A stretch of 64,000 nucleotides of DNA from Allodiplogaster sudhausi (taxonomy: Eukaryota; Nematoda; Chromadorea; Rhabditida; Diplogasteridae): assembly GCA_945643635.1 (NCBI GenBank), contig CALZFC010000112.1:677501-741500 (forward strand). Direction: 5' to 3'. Under the pieces are notes generated by a model. That model saw only the letters and a program-made list of their open reading frames with translations. It did not search any database and was not told where the DNA came from. The translations under genes and the position numbers were made by a program. Position 1 is the first letter of the stretch; every line of letters starts with the position of its first letter. Shown piece by piece: positions 30,291 to 44,167 of the stretch.

Positions 30291-31930
30291 GCCTTTCAAA
30301 ATGGGTCTGAAGTGTCTGATAAGTTACCACAGTTCTTTGTTAACATGCATCCGAGAAAAGATCTCTAGGTGTTTCTAGTTATAATGATCCCGATACTTCG
30401 TGCTCCCGGCATTCCTGTTTTGATTCCGCCTGGCGGCAGGTCACTCTTGTAAGCCTTATTGTTCTTTTGCTTGCCGCGGATCACGGTTTGTGATTATTCT
30501 GTATTCAGTTGTGTTTTTTCTAACCCCTGAAGTTATTTGTCTTACTTTTTACTGTTAGTTTGTGAATTGATTTTGAATAACGAGATTCTATATTGTTACT
30601 TTGGCTGGGATTTAAGAATATTTATACCATATCCTTGAACCCATGTTTATTGAACGTGAAGTAGCCTTTCTCATGTTACAAGTCTCTTTCAGCTTTGACG
30701 ATGCCTCTTTCATTTTCAGAAAAGAATGCTTTCATGGACTGTTCACTTTGTGGCTTTACGTTGTAAAATTGTTTTCTTATTCCATGATCCTCTTGTAACA
30801 GAAGGGTTCATTAAATGTCAGGTACAATCAGTGTGCCTTTTGATTCTTCAGCTGTTTTTGCTTACCGGATACTCTTCTTTTTTTGTTATGTTTCATGATC
30901 TCTCGCTACTTCCTTCGTGTGAATGACGAGGTGTCTGTAAATTGAGTTGTGTGATCAATGTATTGATAAACAAAGTTCTGTAATGGAAAAAGCGTATTAT
31001 CAAAAATATAAAATGGTTCCGTGAAGTCATCATATATATTTGTTATTTGTTTGTTTGATTGGAGAGTGAGATTTCCTTAACAATAGGAGGACGTTTCAGT
31101 CTGGTGCAACATCAGCTGCGCGACTCCAAGAATGAGGTTGGTAGAATTGGAATTGGAACTTTGCGAACCTTGGGCGGGGGGAAGGAGGAAACGGAATTGT
31201 ATTGATTGTGGATCGCAGCCGTTGGTGATATTATATTTGTTTTATACAATCTAGAGTATTTACTTTAATAATAGTATGTTTGTAAAACGATGTCCATGAT
31301 GTAGTGTTTGTTAAATGTTGTTATTATGAAGTGAATTGCCTCGGCAAATATGCAGAGAGGCACAGAGCGCTCATACAATCTGTTGTGGCCAGGCCTACTA
31401 GCAAGCAGTTGTGAGGTCGCCTTTCTCTCTCTATCTCTTTCTCTTTCTCTCGCATCTCTGCGCGTCTTTGTTGTCCAGCTGCCCACTCTTACTCTCTCCA
31501 GTCACAATCTACATTGCTTGCCTTTCTGTCGCTGTCTGTTTACATCCTTGTTTTTTCTGTCTCCTTTCTTTTTTCCTTTAATACTTCCTTTCTTTTTTCT
31601 TCTCTCTCGCTCTGTTCTCTTATTTGCATCCTGCCAAGTGATCCTTTCTTACATACTTCTTTGTTGCTTTCATTTTCTCTGCCTTACGCAAATGATTCCT
31701 TTCTTCGTTGCCAGTAACTTGCGTTTTCCTTCTCAGCATAAGATAAATAATTAAGTAGACTTTACGTAATAAAATTTTTTCGCAGATTTGATCTTTAAGA
31801 TAACGTTTGCTGGAAAAATATACTTTAAAAAAGAGACGTGTAAAACTTGTTTTGAAAAAAAAAGTTTTGTAGTGGTCCCCTCTCAAACGGAGGCGGGGTC
31901 GCGGTTACATCCACCGAGCAAGCAGTGACC
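30291..31930. other. Intergenic spacer, helicase to Cramped-like gene
   Basis: No convincing exon is seen. It holds the helicase 3' UTR and a pyrimidine-rich stretch at 31410-31640. The last 70 bases are GC-richer and lead into the next start codon. No canonical AATAAA is evident for the helicase. Confidence 0.5.
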
Positions 31931-34900
31931 ATGTCGAGGAGGAGACTAGTCTTCCGACAAGGAGCGACGGGCAGAGGAGTAGAAGGTGCGAGTGGAAGTG
32001 GCCGCGGTGTGCATCTTTCTTCTCCTTTCCACCTAAATCAAGTTCATTTACAGTATTCTAAGAAGGAAATTTAGCAGCTGATCCATCGTCGTCGACATCT
32101 TCTGGAGCATCTACCGTGGGAGGAGGGAAGGCTGGCCCGCCAACTCTCGCAACGATTGTCCCGGCTACGGTAGATGCGCTGAAGGGCCCTTCTTCAGTCG
32201 CGTGCAGTCTCCTGGTGACATCGGGCTTAGGGGAGGAACGGGGTGCAGGGCAAGGGACCGCGGGGACTACAGGATTAGCGACGAACTGTGGAGGTAAGCC
32301 AGAGAGAGAGAGAGAGACAATGAGAGAGAGAGAGAAATACAGGGACATTTAAGACTAATTGGTGGAGCACTTTAGTGACTCCGGAGTTGACATCTTCGTC
32401 TTCTGCAGCAATGTCTTCTTCGACAGCCTCTGCTAACCCACCGACCGTGTCAAGCACGACAGGAGGGGGAGGAGCAGGCGGAGAAGTCAAGCCACGACGG
32501 CCATGGAGCATATCGGAGATGATTCACTTTTACGAGGCGATCAAACAGGTGTGTCGCTTTATTATTATTATTATTGTTATTATTAAGCCATTATATTCCA
32601 GATAGTCGATGGGAATTTGCATTGTGAATAGTTTTTCCTCTCTCTCTTTTTTACTAATCTCATTTTTCGTGGTTCGTTTCCTCTTGCATTGTGTCATCGC
32701 TTTCACTGCTTCTCCTGTTGTTCTTTTGTTGGGGATTGTTTTTTTTATATTTTTTTTTTATTTTTTATCGGGATATGTTTTATTGAGGATGTTTTTTTTT
32801 TATTTTTCTTCTTTTTATTGTGGATTTTTCTTTCAGTTCGGCAAGGACTTCGACCAAGTGCACAAGTTTATGCTAAAACGCAAGGTCACCAAGGACAAGG
32901 AGCAAATCAAGAACTTTTATTTCAACACGTTCAAACTCGTCAAAGCGACTGCTGGCCTAGATGAAGGTAGTCTCTATGGTTATATATTATTTTCTGGCCA
33001 TTCTAAAAGTTTATTCTAAAACGACAAAAAATTCCTATTATACTGGCTCGTAGGCCGGCCGGCCGGACTGGCCAGGGCGCCGGGCCGGGCCCAAAAAAGG
33101 TGGGCCCGTAGGCCCGATTTCCACACAATGTCGTCCCTTCTGGAGTAGTGGCAACGTTAGGTGCAAAACTTTCTTTACATATTAATTTTTTTTCGAAAAC
33201 TTTTCCTTCGACACATTAAAATGAATCTTCGAGGCATGAATGTGAGTATTTGAATTTCAAAATATATTGTAGCTCATCGGAGCTCATTTTTTTTTCATAG
33301 AAGCCCTTGGCGCCGACGCGCCCCGTGACGCGAAAGAACTCTTCACGGTGATTGCTGGCTTAGAATGGAAGAAGAGGACGGAAAACCTGAAATACGTCCC
33401 CGAACAACTGAAGGCACTCATCGTCGAGGGGTTTGTGGCCTTTTTATTTACTTGGTTCTTGTTGTTCTTTTCCATCTTTTAAGCCTAAAGGCCTTATTTA
33501 CCAGCTATTAATTCTTCTGTAATTACAGCCTTAAACGTTTAGAAAATTCCGTTTAACCACCACAGATTTGATTTGTGTGATTTTATTAGTTGGGCCATGT
33601 TTTTTTAAGGTCCACCATAACCCGGATACGAAGGAAGAAGCAGTGTGTCGCTATCAAAATACCCGTTTGTCCCGCGCTGCTCAAGTTCTTTTCGTGTTAG
33701 GACCAATTTTTTTCTTTTCGTGTCAGAACATATTTTTCTTATATTTATTTTTCTTCCTTCTAATAATTATTGACACGGAAAAATTTTTTGGTAACATTTT
33801 TATTTGTAAAAATCTGAAAAGGTTAAAGAAAGGAACATTTATTTAGATGACCGTCGAATTGATCGCTTTCCATCCGAGCTTTCGATTCTACTGCTTCCCA
33901 GGCAATTTAACCATTGTATTAAATGACAACCTCGCTCTCTCCCTTATGTTAGGCAAAAAGTGGCGAATTAAAAGTGAGCTCATTTAAGTCGCACTGGCGA
34001 CGCGTCGCGCATTGTGGCCGTTCGCCAGAATCCTCATCTACGAATCCGAGTCAAGACTTCCGAAAGATTTCAACGGCTCTTTGATCTATTAGACAGGAAG
34101 TGGATCTCGCCTCAGGAGAAAATGGTATGTAAGTCGGTTATGTCTAAATATTTTTTTTTTACTGAATTTTCTTTGCTATTTTTTCCATTAAGTATAAGAA
34201 TGTTTGTAGAGGCGAGACCAAGCAGGGGGCGACTTCCCATCCCTTCCCATAAGACTCTTCCCATCCAGGAACACGGAACTCGGCAAAGTTGACCTGACCA
34301 GAGAAACCTACGGCATCTCCATCAATAAGTAAGCCTTCCTTCATCCTTTTTCCTATTCTTCATTCATTAAAGCCATCTTCTATTCTTCACGTAGTTGATA
34401 TGTCTATATTTCATTCGCACCCTTGAGGCTCAAGCGAGATCTTCACATGGTGGAGACGGTGCAGAAGAATCAGCGGCAATCGACAGGTATTTGTTTGCTG
34501 ACTTCACCCAAAATGAATTAGTGAACACAAATGTAGTATATTTTATTTTGGAAAACTCGTCATAGGTGTTCTGCATAAATTGAAGAAATATGAAAGAGAG
34601 AAAAACGATGGACAACTTAAGTGCGTTAAAAAATTAAATTTAAAAAAAAATTTTACAGAGAATTTTATAGAGTTCTCTAACTATGACCGAACTACATTCA
34701 AATCACAAACTTTTTACTATTGTAGAAAGATTCCCCGGATGGTTCTTTTAAGAATGAGCCGCTATGTTGAGAAAGAAAGGAAAATGCGCTGAACATGATT
34801 TGAGCTTATCGAAGACTGTACTTGTAATTGCAAGGAGCAAGAAAAAAAAGCAGCTTCAAATAGGGGATTATTACAATTGTTACTCATTTTTCAAAAATTT

Positions 34901-36329
34901 GATTTTAAAATCTTTTTTTTCCTTTTTAGCGCATTGTTTGGTTTTTTCCTGTGCTATTTTAAATGAATAATTGTTAGAACTGGACGTGGAGATGTCGATG
35001 AACGAGCCAGCGTACAAAGTCATTGGTGGCTCTCAGATCATGCCGACGAAGCTCAAGCTCGACTCGGATATGCTTAGGTTTTTTCTCCTTTCTTTTATGC
35101 AAATATTATACAAGCCGAAAACCCACGTTTCAATTCGCGTCATTTCCAAGAGAAATAAATGTGCATAACAAGAAATTTCGATTATGGAAAAATGTATTTA
35201 AATCTTTATAATTTATTTTCAGGCACATTAATCTTGTTGATTAAAACTTTTTGTATTATAAACTAATCGTTTCCGTTGTAATTTTCTCAATTTGTTTAAT
35301 CAATAAATATGTCTTTAGTAGTTAAATGTATCCGTTTATAGGTTTGCTATTTACTACCTTTTCAGGAACGGAATTAGTCGCAAAGAAGTGGCGGATGCGA
35401 CAATGGCAGAGCTGTATTGCCTGGTATAACATTTATTTATTTCAAGTGATTTTTCGCTTGTCCGAAGAATCACGGCTTTATCTCCTTGTGCCTAATCTCT
35501 TGACCTTAACTTCATAAAAGCAATGTTGCACAAAAGTGTCACATTGTGCAGGGGGGGAGGTACTGTCGATTTGAAAGACCCTTCCAGATTTTGGGCCTCC
35601 TTAAAACCCTTCTCCACCACGTTTTTGAGTAGTACTTAGTCCAAAACAGCTAACCCACTCGAGTTTCCGCACCATGTACTCTCCTTCTCCAACATGAGTC
35701 CTCGACAGTGGCTTTTATTCCCTGTGTCACATTCTGCATGATCTTGGTATGCTGTTTTGATAGCCAGCCAGGTAGCTGAGATAAGATATGAGAGTTTACA
35801 GTGCGGAATGAAGAGCACCATAACACTGGTGTACAGCATCGATTCGAGGCCCCAGGCTTCTCCGTGGTAATTATTGTTGCTGTTTTTGGTTTGGATAATT
35901 CTCGTTATTATTATTATTATTATTCTTATTGATTATCGTTATTATTATTATTGGCCGTTATTATTGTTTAGTACTGTAATGATGATTATTATTACACGTA
36001 TTTAGGCATATGAGCTTCCTTATTTTATAAGTGTAATTATCTTACTTTTTGTATCGCTTTTCTATGTAGAACTCTAAAATTCATGATATGATCTCGTCGT
36101 TTTTATATTAATTTATTATATAATTTTAATTTGATTACTTAGTTTCCTTTAACTTTTAGGTCGATCATGACTCAGTTGCTGATCCGCGGTTACTGCGATG
36201 ACATTACTCGAGAGGAGAAGAAAACAGCAGGGGGAGGAGGGATGGGGCAGGAGGAGAGAGAGGAGAGAAAGGGAGGGAGCGGAGGAGGAGATGGAGTGGA
36301 AGCAAGACCCAAGCAGGTTAGGAGATGGT

Positions 36330-36361
<32 letters not shown>

Positions 36362-39047
36362 TGGTGAAGGGGAAGATGAGAGAAGGGAGCGAGAGAGAAA
36401 GAATGAGCAGAAATGCATGAAACTTTCGGCTTCCGAAGAAGACAAGAAGTTGAACAGAAACCGTTTAGAAAGGAGAACGAGTGACATAGATATGGAGTGA
36501 GTAAATGGGCGAAGAAATTGTTTTTTTTTTGTTGCGAGTTAAGCTTTTCTAGTCAACATTTTGAGCGGTGCGCGTAAGCAAGAACTAACCATGAGATTGT
36601 TTTCCCCTTTTTTTTCTTTAGTTCGAAATGAGCCACCAGCGTTGACGAAGAAAGAATCAGTAGTCTCTTTATTGAAGTCGATCACTGATTCCAGCGTCAA
36701 CTACCCCGCCCGGCGTCGCGGACCCCAGCCCCGGTTCAAGGAAACACTCGAAGGACCCCAGGGCCGGCCGGGGTCCTCCACCCAACTCCCTTTCCTAATC
36801 TCCGCCCTGGCGCCATTGCCATCCATAGACCGCCTATGCAAATGCTGCCAGCGACGGTGCCGCTCTCTTCCATTGCGGGAGGAGAGATTGACGCATTTAC
36901 GGTCAGTGAGATTTCTCTCTTTCTCTCTCTCACACACTCTCTCTCTCTCTGTCCCTCTCTCTCTTGACTCTTTCTGTATATTTTTTCTCTTTCTCGCTCT
37001 CTCTCAATTGCCTCTTACATCTCTTTTCTTATATTTAATATTTTGTCATACAGTAAATGAGCAAAAAAAAAATTCCCCTTGCAGCAACAAATGCGCGACA
37101 TTGCCGCTCCCGGGAAGCAGGATCCATCAGTATTTCCCTTTTTAAGCATTTTATTTCTTACATTCCACAGGCAGCGTAGATTTATGTTCTTAAATGGAAG
37201 TCTAAAATTTCAGTCCCTCTCTAAATAAATAATCAGACGAGTAAATAAATAAAAAAGTAATATAAATAAATTGATAAATGTAATAAATTGCAGGTCCAAG
37301 AAGAACGCCGTCGTCGCCGAGCGCAGCTTCACGGCGAAGCAGGAGAGGAAGAGGGACGAAGCAATGCAAAGAGGCCGAGGAAGAGGAGGCAGCATATTCG
37401 AACAATGGTTGGATATCCACTCTCTGTTTTTTTCTCTCTCTCTCCCCCCCCCCCTCTCGCTATTTTTCTATTTCTCTCTCGCTCTCTATTTTTCTTTCTT
37501 TTGCCCGACATTCTTTCGTGCAGTTGAGTCTAGTACTACTTTTCTAATGTGACCACTAAAGTTAATTATGCGCTTTTTCTTCTTTTGTAGATAGATTGTA
37601 TGGGCTTATCAATTATCGCAAATTTATCAACTGATTAGATTTTCTTCTTTTATAGGCCGAGAAGGCAAGGGTCTCTTCGACTGTTGAGGAGAATCTGCGA
37701 TCTGGTAATCAATTACCAGATCTTATGTGTATTTTTTTTAAAGAAGAGATCATATGAAATACATTTTTTTCCTCTCTCTTTCCTTGGATTTGAATTCGAG
37801 GCAATATATGTAATGTTAATAATATAAATGTTATCTTCCAGGCTACGTCTTGGTGCGCGCCTCTGAGGGTAGTGAGCAAGTGTACTTTGCGCCGCATCAG
37901 TATGCGACAACGGGCGGTCCCGCTGCGACGTCGATGTCCTTTGACCCCGCCCACTATTCTACCTTACCCCCGTCAACCTCTCAACAATTTATGACTGGGA
38001 TGGATACGGTAGCAACAGAAATAATGGAAGAAGGGAACTCGCAAGAGTACAGCAAAGGAGGAGATGCAGCATTGAGAGGAGCGATTGCGGCCGCGATGGA
38101 GAGTCCTGAGAAGCAAGTTCTGACTGGAGGAGGAGGAGAAGAGTCCATGGATATAGAGAGGTGAATTTCAAGGGCTTGGGGCTAACAATTAGTGGAATGG
38201 GAACGGACCGAGGGGTGGGGCCTGCAACCAAGAGTTGGGGATTCTGTCGAACTGTTAGGCCGGTCCGCTCCCATCTTAAGGCCACAGCCAGCTGTATCAG
38301 ATAGTAAATACTACATTCAAAAAGGAATAATTTTAAAGGATTGTCGATATTAAGAGTTATACATATAGTATTACTGTAAGTGTTTTTGATGGAAATTCTT
38401 TCGGCGAAATAAAATTACCCCTGCTCCAACCTTCTACTGTTTTTTTTAGGATTCTCGACAATGTGCACGGTGCAGAGCTACGTTCACCTTTAAAGATGAC
38501 GTCACTTCAAGGTTGGCAGACTTCTCCATATTGATTGGAAGCATTCAAACGTGTTCTTGCTGTTACTTTTGCAGTTTTTTTCATTCTTTGATAAACTGTA
38601 GTGACTTAATGTTGTTTAATTTAGTTCTATTTAATTGACATGGATTTTTTTTATATAAACAAAAATTTCATGTATAATTATTTTTGCGAACTATTAGTAA
38701 TAATAGCCCCGCAGCATCCTTATGGTTACATATTTTGTTAAGGAAGAAATAATGATAATAATAATAAATAAATTATAAGGATTAAAAAAATAACAGTAAT
38801 AGTAATTGCAGCCATGACGTCACTACCCGACGAAGTGAGCATGCAGCTGGACCAGATGATGAATGAAGAATCCGTCGACTTTTGCATGAACTTTGCGGGC
38901 TTTTTCGATTCACCAGAGAAAAACGGCGAAGGGAGCAGAGGATTAGGAGGAAACGGTACAAGAGGAGGGAAGGGGTCGGGAGAGGAAAAGGAGCTGGTGG
39001 TGGGAAGGCCCCCAGGTTTAGACAGCTCTAGAGGGGTACTTTTATGA
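31931..39047 (+). CDS. CRAMP1: Cramped-like SANT-domain chromatin protein
   Basis: Cramped proteins are nuclear SANT/Myb-type factors, known in flies as a Polycomb-group gene and linked to histone gene regulation. A modelled set of 19 exons joins in phase to give 817 residues. The SANT region reads RPWSISEMIHFYEAIKQ|FGKDFDQVHKFMLKRK then KEQIKNFYFNTFKLVK (exons 32376-32548 and 32837-32966). The conserved block that follows is present: ELFTVIAGLEWKKR (33301-33430), IPVCPALLKFF (33610-33693), RQNPHLRIRVKTSERFQRL and LLDRKW (33989-34124). Remaining exons: 31931-32006, 32078-32293, 34210-34328, 34428-34486, 34978-35077, 35366-35423, 36176-36316, 36695-36901, 37085-37129, 37294-37407, 37656-37704, 37842-38160, 38450-38511, 38812-39047. 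The N-terminus is Ser/Thr/Gly-rich; 36695-37407 is Pro-rich, then basic (RRRRR, KRPRKRR). It is shorter than the vertebrate protein. Exons 36176 and 36695 were chosen because the nearer acceptors give stops. Confidence 0.88.
35559..35724 (+). repeat. Dispersed repeat, copy B
   Basis: A diverged copy of the repeat at 19377-19552, again starting GGTACTGTCG and ending GTGGCTTTTATTCCCTG. It lies in the intron 35424-36175 of the Cramped-like gene. Confidence 0.75.
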
Positions 39048-39590
39048 CCCCTACCTTGTGGTTGGCATCCCTAAAGCGCACTCTTCCCAGAACTTGCATC
39101 AGGTTTCCCCCCCAAACCTGTTTGCTTGCACGCGCGCACTTATAGCCTTATATTTTTTTTAGCCTGACGCAATCTTTTTTTTTACTTTGTATTAACTTGT
39201 AAAAAAAATTTGCAAAATGTAATATTCGACTGCCTTTGTTTGGGTTTTTTCTTAAATCGCTCCATCGTGTTCGGGTTGGAAAAAAGTCTCTCACTGTCAA
39301 ACTGTATATTTTTATTATTATGCTTTGACATGTTCGATAAAACGCAATCGTTTCATTCTGTTTTCCGTGACTTCTCTCTGTAAGTGGTTGCAACCGTGTT
39401 CCCTTACTTCTCTCCCATCGTTTTGAGCCTCCGTCTGTTACACATTCTCTTGTTTAGTTTTGTTCTACCTTGATGCTTACAATTAGAATTGCTGGATCGG
39501 TTCTCTTTTTTTCTGCTATGATTAGAATGTTCTGTAGAAGTCCAGAATAATGTATTGTATTCTCCTAGGTTACCGTACCCCCAAAGAGAG

Positions 39591-42500
39591 ATGCGTGCGT
39601 CTTCACGCGGTATTCGCCTTGCGCAGCGTGCTCTTGCTGTCAGAAGGGCTCTCCAGACGACGGCTTCGTCATCCTCAACTACCGTAACCCTCCCTTCTCC
39701 TCCGGGCGGGACCCCTTCAGGAGTTCTTCTACCTACAGTATCCCCCTGGCTGGCCAGCACGGGACAGCGGAGGAGTCTCTCAACGGCGGCACCAGCTGCG
39801 TCAGAGAAGCATGAATTCCATGCGGAGACGAAGAATCTGCTAGACATTGTCGCCAAGTCACTTTACTCGAACAGTGAGGTCAGGAGGGAGAGAGAGAGAG
39901 GGGGAGGGAAAGAGAGGGGGAGGAGGAGAAGGAGAGTGAGGGAGAGGGAGATGGAGAGGACGAGGGAAATAGAGAGACAGATGGAGAAGGAGAGGGCTAA
40001 ACAGGATGGACAGAGAGAGTGAGATACTAGTAGAGAGGAACAGAGTGGGCGAAAGAAAGATATGCCGTTGTCTTAGTGAACCACATGTTTTGTAAGTTGT
40101 TAGTTATATTTAGAGCTGAAATGAACCATATTCATAAAACGTCAATGGGTATGCAAATTTGAGAGGCGCGACCAAAAAAAGTACTTCAAACATAGGAATT
40201 ACTCCAAAATAAATTATTTGCAAATTGGGCTATTCTACTCTGCTATTTCAATTCCTTTTAAAGGTCTTCATTCTCCTCTATTTCCTTGTATCTCTCTCTC
40301 TCTCTCCTTTCTCCCTCCTCTCTCTCTCTCTCACCCTCTCTCTCTTCCTCTCTTACAGGTTTTCATCCGCGAGCTCATCTCGAACGCGTCAGACGCGCTT
40401 GAGAAACGGCGCTTTGCTGAGCTCGCCGCTGGCGGAACCACCGGCGCTCCTGGAGAGATCCGCATCATTACGGATCAGACGGCGAGCATCATTCGGATTG
40501 AGGTGGGTCCTGGACTGAATTTGGAATTTTTTTGTTCTTAAAAGGAATATGGTGGGTGTGGATTTTCACTGCTCATAAACACGGCAACTATTCTTCTCTT
40601 TGTAAATATATTGGGAATATTTGTTTCTTTTTTCATCCATTTTGATAATCGGAATTCATTGCATTGCTTTGATGGGTTGCATTCTCTCTCTCTTTCTTCC
40701 TTTATCATCGTCCTTGTCAATTTTTCTCTCGTCTCTCGATCGCCATTTTCTCTTTCTCGCTCGTCTCTTTCGTCTTTCCTTTCTCTCTTTCTTTACCGTC
40801 CATCTTTCTCTCATTTTCTCCTCAGGACTCTGGTATCGGAATGAACCGAGAAGACCTGATTGCGTTCCTTGGCACGATTGCACACTCCGGCAGCAAGGAA
40901 TTCATCAAAGAGGTTTTCTTGTTAACATTTAAATTCAATTTTCATTATTAATATTATAGAACCTAGTTTTTAATCGCTGTTACTTTTCTCGGCTACCCCA
41001 TTTGAACTATTATCATTATTATATTGACGTGCCTTTTCTTTTTCCTCTCTCCGTCGTGTCTATAAAAACATTTCTGTCCCACTCCACTTTCTCTCTCTCT
41101 CTCTCTCTGCCTGTCTGTCTCTCTCTCTCTCTCTGTGTCTCTCAGAATGCGGAGAAGGCTGAAGCAGTGATCGGCCAATTTGGTGTGGGATTCTACTCTG
41201 CCTTCATGGTGGCTGATCGAGTGAAGCTGAGGACGCGCAAGCTGGGAGAGACGGGTGGACTCGAGTGGACATGGAATGGGTGAGGGTGGAGAGGGTGCCC
41301 AGGTCTTGAAGGGGGGAATATGCCAAGCTGGGAGAGACGGGTGGACTCGAGTGGACATGGAATGGGTGAGGGTGGAAAGGGTGCCCAGGTCTTGAAGGGA
41401 GGAATATGCCAAGCTGGGAGAGACGGGTGGACTCGAGTGGACATGGAATGGGTGAGGGTGGAGAGGGTGCCCAGGTCTTGAAGGGGGGAATATGCCTTGC
41501 CTTGACCAGTTAATTGCTATAATGTTTCGAGCTTGCATATCTACAGAGACAACACGTACGAAGTGGCAGATTGCGCGGAGGCTGCCGAGGGAACATCGAT
41601 TGAGATTCATCTCAAGTCAGGCGACGCCGCGCACTTTGCGGAGCCTGACGTCGTCAAGCAGGTTTGGGTGCTTTGGCCGATTGGCTGGCTACTGGCGCCG
41701 GTTGGAGTGTTGCGAACCCTGCCTCAATTCATGCTAGCTCGTATTTTTTTGTATTCTAACGAATATTTGTTCGATGTTGTTCATAATCATTCTTCTATTT
41801 TTGTCCATTATTGAACACATTTGCCCGAAAAGCGAATAAACTGACAAAGAAAATACTAGATTTCCTTTAGGTGATTCACAAGTACTCGTACTTTGTGAAT
41901 GCGCCGATCCTTGTAAATGGCGAGCGAGTGAACAGTCTCAACGCTATCTGGACGAGCAATCCGAAGGATGTCACGAAGGAGCAGCATGACACCTTCTTCA
42001 AGTTTGTCTATTCACGTTTAATTTTTTGCCAACAAATCTATCTTCTGCTCTTATGTATATGTGTTTATTTTGATATTATTGAATTAAGAGGATACTTGCT
42101 TGCAAAAAAAAAAGATTCTTCAAATATATTCACAGGGTTTTTCTCTGGGAAAAAATTCAAATTAGCGATAAAATACTTTCTCATTTCATTGCTGGTTAGA
42201 AAATGTGATTCCAATTAAAATCGATGCAAGTTTTTATTTAGTTTTGATTATATTTTATGTCAGGCAACTCGCCAAGATGCATCAGCCACATCTTGCGGAA
42301 GACAGGCCATCGTACTACATTCACTACAAGGTAGAAGAGCGAGAGAGTGGGAGAATGAAAGAGCAAGAGAGAGTGGGAGAGTGAAAGAGCAAGAGAGAGT
42401 GCGAGAAATAACAGAGAGAGAGAGGGAAGAGAGAGAGAGAAAGAGAGAGAAGAGAGGTAAAGAGAGTCAGAGAGAGAGAGAGAGGGAAAGAGAGAGAGAG

Positions 42501-44136
42501 AGAGATAGTTTATTTTCCTTGCAGGCCGACTCGCCAATGAGCATCCGCTCGATCATGTACATCCCGTCGCATAAGGCAGTTTTTTCACCAATTAAAATTA
42601 GAAAAAAACCCTTGCATTTTATTTCTGCTTAATTACAGAATAAAAGTAAATAATTGAATTCGAAACTTCCAGGTCTCACAGCTCGAGTTCGCTTCCCAGC
42701 AGATTGACTGCGGTCTTTCGCTCTACGCCCGGCGCGTTCTGATCAAGCCGAATGCAAAGGAACTCTTGCCGAGGTTCGCTATTTATTTATTTTAATATAG
42801 TTTTTGGCAGACCTATAATGAGAGAGAGAGAAAGTTGGTGATTGTGGGGAAAAGTGTTAAAGTTGTAGCGATCATTTGCAGATATCTCCGCTTCATCATT
42901 GGCGTAGTCGATTCTGAGGACGTTCCTCTGAATCTGAGTCGTGAGATGCTTCAAAACAACCCAGTGCTCATGTCAGTTGGAGAATAAGAAGAGGATCTCA
43001 ACATTCATTTTTTTTTATTTTTCCTTTTTAATAAATATTAACTCTTTTTTCTTCTTCTTCTTCTTCAAATTATAGTTCTTCAGTTTCACACCTAATCGTC
43101 CCGATTGTCACAGTAAGCTGCTTCCCTTACAGTAAGCTCCGCCGTGTGCTGACCGAGAAAGTGCTGTCTTTCTTTGTGCAGCAACAGAAGAAGGACCTCG
43201 AGAAGTACACCGAATTCTACCGTAACTACTGCCTCTTCTTCAAGGAGGGCATTGTCATTGAGCCTGAACAGGCGGTCAAGGTTTGGACTCTTTTTTATAT
43301 TTTTGTATACTTGAATTTATTTGTCTTAATTTTTTAGTTGATCAGATTATCTTTGTTTAATTTGCGATTTACGCTAAAAGTCAAAGTGGTTCTTGTAGTA
43401 ATAGCGGGGGCAACTTGAGAAGAAATTTTTTAGTTGAATAACGACGTTTTTGCGATGAATTTTTTTTTCTCAACATTTGTAATTTTTTGCTCAAGGAAGA
43501 AATTGCCCGCCTTCTCATGTTCGAGTCCTCGGACCGTCGTGGCGGATCGACGAACAGTCTGACTTCCCTTGCATCCTACGTCAGTCGCATGCAAGAGGGC
43601 CAGAAGGAGATCTACTACATGTACGCGCCGAGGTACGGTAGCACCGAAATTGCTGGTTTTTTAGTTGCAAATGGATGAGCGATAATCTTAACGATGATGC
43701 TGGAATTTGAGCTTTATAGTGAATTAAGAATGTAAAAAGCAGAATTTTGCGCAGCCGTCAACTCGCCGAGTCTTCACCCTACTTCGAGGTAGTGAAGGGC
43801 GAAGGCAAGGAAGTCATCTTCTTGCTAGACCCGGCTGATGAGGTATACGGTATACTTTCCATGCGAGATCAAAATAAAGAATTTTAGATTATTATAATAA
43901 AAATTAATTATATTCTGATCTACCTTATTTCGTCTGAGAAATGAAGTGACGAAAAAAAACCATTTTCAGGTCGTCTTCCTGACCCTCGGCGAATTCAGCG
44001 GGCACAAGATGATGTCGGTGGAGAACTGGGCAAAGGACCAGAGCAAGAAAGCAGAGATGGAGGAGAAGCCGGATGTCAGGGACGGAGAGAAGAAAGAACT
44101 GTTCGAGTGGGTCAAGAACAGCCTCGGCAGCGTCAA

Positions 44137-44167
<31 letters not shown>

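Noticed and set aside
36620..36694. Nearer acceptor for the Cramped-like exon at 36695
   Set aside because: Joining the preceding exon (phase 0, ending 36316) at 36621 gives FEMSHQR and a stop. The acceptor at 36694 keeps a frame that continues through the next four exons.
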